A DNA stretch of 64,000 bases, from the NCBI GenBank assembly GCA_964458705.1, contig CAYWKD010000005.1, positions 1-64,000 of the forward strand, written 5' to 3'. Origin of the DNA: JAAUTG01 sp964458705 (lineage in GTDB: Bacteria > Bacteroidota > Bacteroidia > Chitinophagales > Saprospiraceae). The notes beneath the pieces were generated by a model, which did no database searches, had not been told where the DNA came from, and saw only the letters and a list, made by a program, of their open reading frames with translations. Shown piece after piece: positions 60,575 to 64,000 of the stretch (positions are counted from its first letter, which is position 1; every line of letters begins with the position of its first letter). Made by a program: the position numbers and the translations under genes.

Positions 60575-62080
60575 ATGAGATTAACTAAGTTCTCGGTATT
60601 ATTTATCGCTGTTGCTTTTATGCTTAGTTCTTGTGGAAAGAAAGAGCGTTCAGCCACTACCGGTTGGAATTATAATGACCAAAAATGGGGTGGTTTTGAA
60701 AAGGTTGATGACTATGAAGGTCAAATTACTGGTCCTAACCTAGTGCCAATAGAAGGTGGAACATTCGTAATGGGACTTACCGAAGAAGATGTAACACATG
60801 ACTGGAATAATACTCCTCGAAGAGTAACAGTACAGTCATTTTATATGGATGAGACAGAAGTCTCCAACCTAGACTATCGCGAGTATTTATACTGGTTACA
60901 AAGAGTATTTGGGGAATCTTATCCTGAGGTTTATTTGGATGCTCTACCAGATACGTTAGTCTGGAGAGAAGAACTAGCATATAATGAACCGTTGGTAGAA
61001 ACTTACTTCCGTCACCCCTCTTTTGACCATTACCCAGTAGTGGGTGTAACATGGATACAAGCAACCAAATATGCAGCGTGGCGGACGGATCGTGTAAATG
61101 AGATGATGCTAATTGAAAAAGGTATTTTAAATCCTAACCCCGAGCAACAAGATGAAGCCAACTTCAATACGGATGCTTATCTGGCAGGTGTGTACGAAGA
61201 GTCTGCAATTAATGTGCGCAAAGGCATGAAAGACTTTAGAACGGGCGGCGAGCGTCAAGTAAAATTTGAAGATGGTATTTTACTACCAGCCTATCGCCTG
61301 CCAACAGAAGCAGAGTGGGAATATGCAGCTCTAGCCTTACAAGGTAATATGGCTTCTGAACAAGACGAATTGATTACAGATAGAAGAATATATCCTTGGG
61401 ATGGCAGTAGTGTTCGTTATCAAAAGCGCAACAAGCAACAAGGTCTGATTCAAGCCAACTTCAAGCGTGGATATGGGGATTATATGGGGATGGCAGGTAA
61501 TTTAAATGACAATGCTGCGGGAACGGCGGAAGTGCGCTCCTTCATGCCAAATGACTTTGGACTTTATAATATGGCCGGCAATGTGAATGAGTGGGTAGCG
61601 GATGTTTATCGTCCTTTGACGAGCACTACGCTTAGAGATGTAGAGAATCACGACTTAAATCCATATCGTGGTGGGCAATTCACAAATAAGGTTGTAGATG
61701 ACGAAGGAAAGCCGACGATTGATAGTCTAGGTAAGTTACAATACAAAGCTGTTGAAGATGATGAAGTAGCTGATCGTGAAAACTATAAAACAGGTGCAGT
61801 TTATGACTACTTGGATGGTGATAAGCGTTCGTCTGCCTACTATGATTACGGAAAACATACTTTGATTAGCGATAAGGCACGGGTTTACAAAGGTGGTTCT
61901 TGGTCAGACAGAGCATATTGGCTATCGCCTGGAACTAGAAGATTTAGAGATGAAGACACAGGTTCTCGTGATATTGGTTTCCGATGCGCTATGACGCGTG
62001 TTGGCGCACCAGGAGGTAATGATGGCTCAAGCGGAAACAAGTTCAAAACAAAAAAGAAAAAAAGTAAGCGACGCTATTAA
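60575..62080 (+). CDS. gldJ: Gliding-motility/T9SS lipoprotein GldJ
   Basis: Lipoprotein of the formylglycine-generating-enzyme (SUMF1) fold, 501 residues from the ATG giving MRLTKFSVLF, lipobox LSSC with Cys20. GldJ stabilises the GldK/GldL/GldM/GldN machinery and is needed for gliding in Flavobacterium. The conserved mature N-terminus TGWNYNDQKWGGFEK, the FGE-like opening IEGGTFVMG, DWNNTPRRVTVQSFYMDETEVSNLDYREYLYWL, RLPTEAEWEYAA, NMAGNVNEWVADVYR and the end VYKGGSWSDRAYWLSPGTRRFRDEDTGSRDIGFRCAM are clear. The C-terminal tail is Lys-rich. The open frame before this ATG (19 codons) has no signal sequence. Confidence 0.96.
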   Translation: MRLTKFSVLFIAVAFMLSSCGKKERSATTGWNYNDQKWGGFEKVDDYEGQITGPNLVPIEGGTFVMGLTEEDVTHDWNNTPRRVTVQSFYMDETEVSNLDYREYLYWLQRVFGESYPEVYLDALPDTLVWREELAYNEPLVETYFRHPSFDHYPVVGVTWIQATKYAAWRTDRVNEMMLIEKGILNPNPEQQDEANFNTDAYLAGVYEESAINVRKGMKDFRTGGERQVKFEDGILLPAYRLPTEAEWEYAALALQGNMASEQDELITDRRIYPWDGSSVRYQKRNKQQGLIQANFKRGYGDYMGMAGNLNDNAAGTAEVRSFMPNDFGLYNMAGNVNEWVADVYRPLTSTTLRDVENHDLNPYRGGQFTNKVVDDEGKPTIDSLGKLQYKAVEDDEVADRENYKTGAVYDYLDGDKRSSAYYDYGKHTLISDKARVYKGGSWSDRAYWLSPGTRRFRDEDTGSRDIGFRCAMTRVGAPGGNDGSSGNKFKTKKKKSKRRY

Positions 62081-62096
62081 ATTAAGTTAGCTTTCT

Positions 62097-62137
62097 AAAA
62101 AGTGCTATATTCTTTAAAGAGTGTAGCGCTTTTTTTA
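62097..62137 (+). terminator. Strong intrinsic terminator after gldJ
   Basis: AAAAAGTGCTATATTCTT folds back on the following AAGAGTGTAGCGCTTTTT with about 17 paired bases including three G-U pairs, and the T-run continues for seven bases. It lies 16 bases after the gldJ stop. Confidence 0.9.
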
Positions 62138-62325
62138 CTGATTAGTATCAAGTATTACTTGAGTGAGTGAGCAATCAAAGGTAAGACTTCGTTGCTAAAT
62201 GTTTAGCAGCAGGTTGAACGGAAGATATAAGGTATATGGCAAATAGCTACGAATTGTTCCTCAAATTCCTGAAGAATATTTACTCATAATGCTCGTTATG
62301 AATATGAATATCTTGTTTCAGTAGT

Positions 62326-63450
62326 ATGCTGGATGTAATTGTATTGTTTGGTATCACGCTTGGTCTGTTCTTCGCCATATTAATCCTCAGTTCAAAGTCT
62401 TTTCGTAGCGACATCCATCGATACTTTGCAGCAACCATTATCTCGCTAAGTTGTATGCTCACCTATACTTGGTTTGAAGATAACGTCCCTTCCAACGGGC
62501 TCATGGAGATAGTCAGTTGGGATTTTCTGTTTCCCTTTACGTTTATGATGTATATTCTGAAAGCCATAAAGCACCCTCTGGGCAACAGCCGTAAAATCTG
62601 GCTGTTGGTTATTCCTTGCTTAGTATTGAGTTTACTTCAGGGTATTGTTTTCTTTTTTGATTTTGATTTATTTGATTGGTTATCAAGAGGAAATGAACAA
62701 AAGATAATATGGTTTGCCGAAATCAGGAGTTTCAGTGCGCTATCTTTTTCGATAGCCTTACTAGGATTTTCCTATTCAAAAGTCAGAACAGCTAGCAATA
62801 TTTACCCTAAAGAGAAACAGTGGCTAGCATTTAATAGCCTTTTTATATTACTTTTTTTGGTAAGTTGGCTATTGGGCGAGCCTATCGAATCATTTTTTGA
62901 TTTTGCTATTTGGAAGTATCTGTTGGCACTATTGGGTATTTTTTTGGTCGTAGTAACCTATCTAGGTGTTCATCAACTCAACATTGCTGAGCAAAGAAGA
63001 CACCTAAAAAGATTACAACAGACTAATTTGTCCACTTCAAACAGCAACGCTGCAACAAACAAAAACACGGCAGTACAAAATAAGCATACATACACTGCTC
63101 AAAAAACAGAAGATAAAATCCATCGGCTTAGTTTATTAATGACAGAACATCATTTGTACAACAATCCTGACTTAACTCGCACTATTGTCGCTCAAAAGTT
63201 AGGAATAAGTGAAGGCTATTTAAGTGAATTGATAAAAAGCCAATTGGATACTAACTTCAATGATTACATCAATGAGTTTCGCGTTAATCAAGTTATTCAA
63301 ATGTTTCATCAGAAAAAATTTGATTTGTTTTCCATTGAAGCAATCGGATATGAGGCAGGCTTCAAATCCAAGAGTGTCTTTTATGCTGCATTTAAAAAAG
63401 TAACCCAAAACACACCTGGTGCTTATCGAAAAGCGTTGAATTTGTCCTAG
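62326..63450 (+). CDS. Membrane-bound AraC-family transcriptional regulator
   Basis: A 374-residue regulator with seven predicted membrane segments (about 1-225) followed by a basic linker rich in Asn/Thr/Gln and a C-terminal AraC/XylS DNA-binding domain (about 265-372). The domain shows both helix-turn-helices: LTRTIVAQKLGISEGYLSELIKSQL and FSIEAIGYEAGFKSKSVFYAAFKKVTQNTPGAYRK. Membrane AraC regulators are frequent in Bacteroidota, and the signal sensed is usually unknown. The partial SGNH hydrolase downstream may be a target but is not obviously linked. Confidence 0.9.
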   Translation: MLDVIVLFGITLGLFFAILILSSKSFRSDIHRYFAATIISLSCMLTYTWFEDNVPSNGLMEIVSWDFLFPFTFMMYILKAIKHPLGNSRKIWLLVIPCLVLSLLQGIVFFFDFDLFDWLSRGNEQKIIWFAEIRSFSALSFSIALLGFSYSKVRTASNIYPKEKQWLAFNSLFILLFLVSWLLGEPIESFFDFAIWKYLLALLGIFLVVVTYLGVHQLNIAEQRRHLKRLQQTNLSTSNSNAATNKNTAVQNKHTYTAQKTEDKIHRLSLLMTEHHLYNNPDLTRTIVAQKLGISEGYLSELIKSQLDTNFNDYINEFRVNQVIQMFHQKKFDLFSIEAIGYEAGFKSKSVFYAAFKKVTQNTPGAYRKALNLS

Positions 63451-63570
63451 AAAATCAGAATACTGACAATTCCATACTTCCACTACGGCTGATACTCCAA
63501 TATTTTATGCTGCTTGTGCTTTATTTGTTGGTATTTAAGATTTTAATCACCAATTTTTAAATTATTACAA

Positions 63571-64000
63571 ATGCGTAAATTATCAATTTTCAATCAGCCA
63601 CTTTCAAAGTTTTCTCACTTCCTGTGGATAATTGCACTAATTGTATGCAGTGCCAGCAGTTGCGATGAAGAAACCATTACTCCCAAGCCTGAAAGCACAT
63701 CCATCAACAAGATTATGCCTTTAGGAGCATCAAGGGTGGAAGGCTTCAGACCTAATTTTGAGAGTTTTAGGTACGAACTCTGGAAATCCTTAGTGGATGG
63801 AAGTTGGGATTTTGACTACATTGGTACTAGAACCGATGGAGCAGAATACGAGGGCATACCTGATTTGCCTTTTGATGCCGACCACGAAGGCAGGGGCGGG
63901 TGGACTTCAGGAGAAATACTCGGCGGCATTGGCACTTGGATACGTGCAGTGGGTGCGCCAGATATTGTCCTTTTTAGCTCACCCGGCGGAAATGACATAC
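63571..64000 (+). CDS. SGNH/GDSL-family hydrolase lipoprotein, N-terminal part
   Basis: The gene runs off the window; 143 codons are seen. A signal peptide with lipobox SASSC (Cys31) is followed by the SGNH block I in the form KIMPLGASRVEG, where Gly-Ala-Ser-Arg places the nucleophilic Ser in the GDSL-like position, and by YELWKSLVDGSWDFDYIGT, typical of the family. Block III-like residues (PDIVLFSSPGGND, with G-x-N-D) appear near the window end. It is likely an outer-membrane-linked esterase or deacetylase for sugar substrates. It is downstream of the AraC regulator on the same strand (120 bases). Confidence 0.85.
   Translation, partial: MRKLSIFNQPLSKFSHFLWIIALIVCSASSCDEETITPKPESTSINKIMPLGASRVEGFRPNFESFRYELWKSLVDGSWDFDYIGTRTDGAEYEGIPDLPFDADHEGRGGWTSGEILGGIGTWIRAVGAPDIVLFSSPGGNDI

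Noticed and set aside
1..64000. CRISPR arrays, insertion sequences, prophage genes, rRNA genes
   Set aside because: No regularly spaced repeats, transposase or integrase motifs, phage structural genes or rRNA sequence were seen.

Overview
The window is a stretch of chromosome from a gliding or secreting member of the phylum Bacteroidota, probably of the Saprospiraceae/Chitinophagales type. The signs are GldG, GldJ and a PorP/SprF-family protein, a C-terminal type IX secretion sorting domain, a TonB receptor with an outer-membrane beta-barrel family 3 architecture, LytTR regulators paired with TPR histidine kinases, and promoters of the Bacteroidota form TTTG-N20-TAnnTTTG in front of both tRNA genes. 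The DNA is A+T-rich throughout. I see no insertion sequence, prophage, CRISPR array or rRNA, so most of it reads as core genome with a few accessory genes.

Layout. 1-2 kb: end of a tRNA gene and an LptF/LptG-type permease (both minus). 2-7 kb: metK, then a LytTR response regulator, a small double-glycine-leader peptide ORF, and a soluble TPR histidine kinase. 7-12.5 kb: an endonuclease/phosphatase-family lipoprotein, a GH73-like protein whose catalytic Glu is replaced by His, lemA with two TPM-domain genes, and two Hsp20 chaperones. 12.6-18 kb: an orphan gldG, creD, and an ECF sigma factor overlapping an anti-sigma-like/beta-barrel fusion. 18-26.5 kb: an HtrA protease, rlmI, recJ, a large zinc metalloprotease and an orphan ABC permease. 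26.6-33 kb: a DUF2911 lipoprotein, mobA fused to a degenerate MobB-like domain, trmN6, PAP2 phosphatase, rsgA and lpxK. 33-43.7 kb: a Spy-like protein with a T9SS tail, a secreted double TonB_C protein, a DMT transporter, a TonB receptor, a coiled-coil/OmpA-like pair, GtrA and a 5'-nucleotidase. 43.9-50 kb: a trehalose synthase-maltokinase fusion with a damaged kinase motif, CvpA, and an EAD11-like membrane protein. 50-56 kb: an unknown 504-residue protein, TMEM220, and the manganese/zinc unit mntR-SBP-ATPase followed by MATE. 56-64 kb: tRNA-Val, an AsmA-like protein, PorP/SprF, gldJ, a membrane AraC regulator and the start of an SGNH hydrolase lipoprotein.

The most interesting locus is 3.5-6.7 kb. 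A LytTR response regulator, a 46-codon peptide with a double-glycine leader and a histidine kinase with a TPR sensor lie in a row. This resembles the gene set of Gram-positive peptide-pheromone systems, but the kinase has no membrane segment, so any peptide sensing would have to be cytoplasmic. That is an inference; no peptide exporter is in the window. Other points worth a check: catalytic-residue substitutions in the GH73-like protein and in the maltokinase half of TreS, a metal ABC transporter without its permease behind a probable DtxR-family operator, and an EAD11-like domain tied to a membrane segment.

Starts were moved inward from the longest ORF for metK, creD, the sigma factor, recJ, the metalloprotease, the second TPM gene, the TonB_C protein, the DMT transporter, the OmpA-like protein, the 47.5-kb protein and gldJ. 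All function assignments rest on motif recognition by eye; no database search was run.
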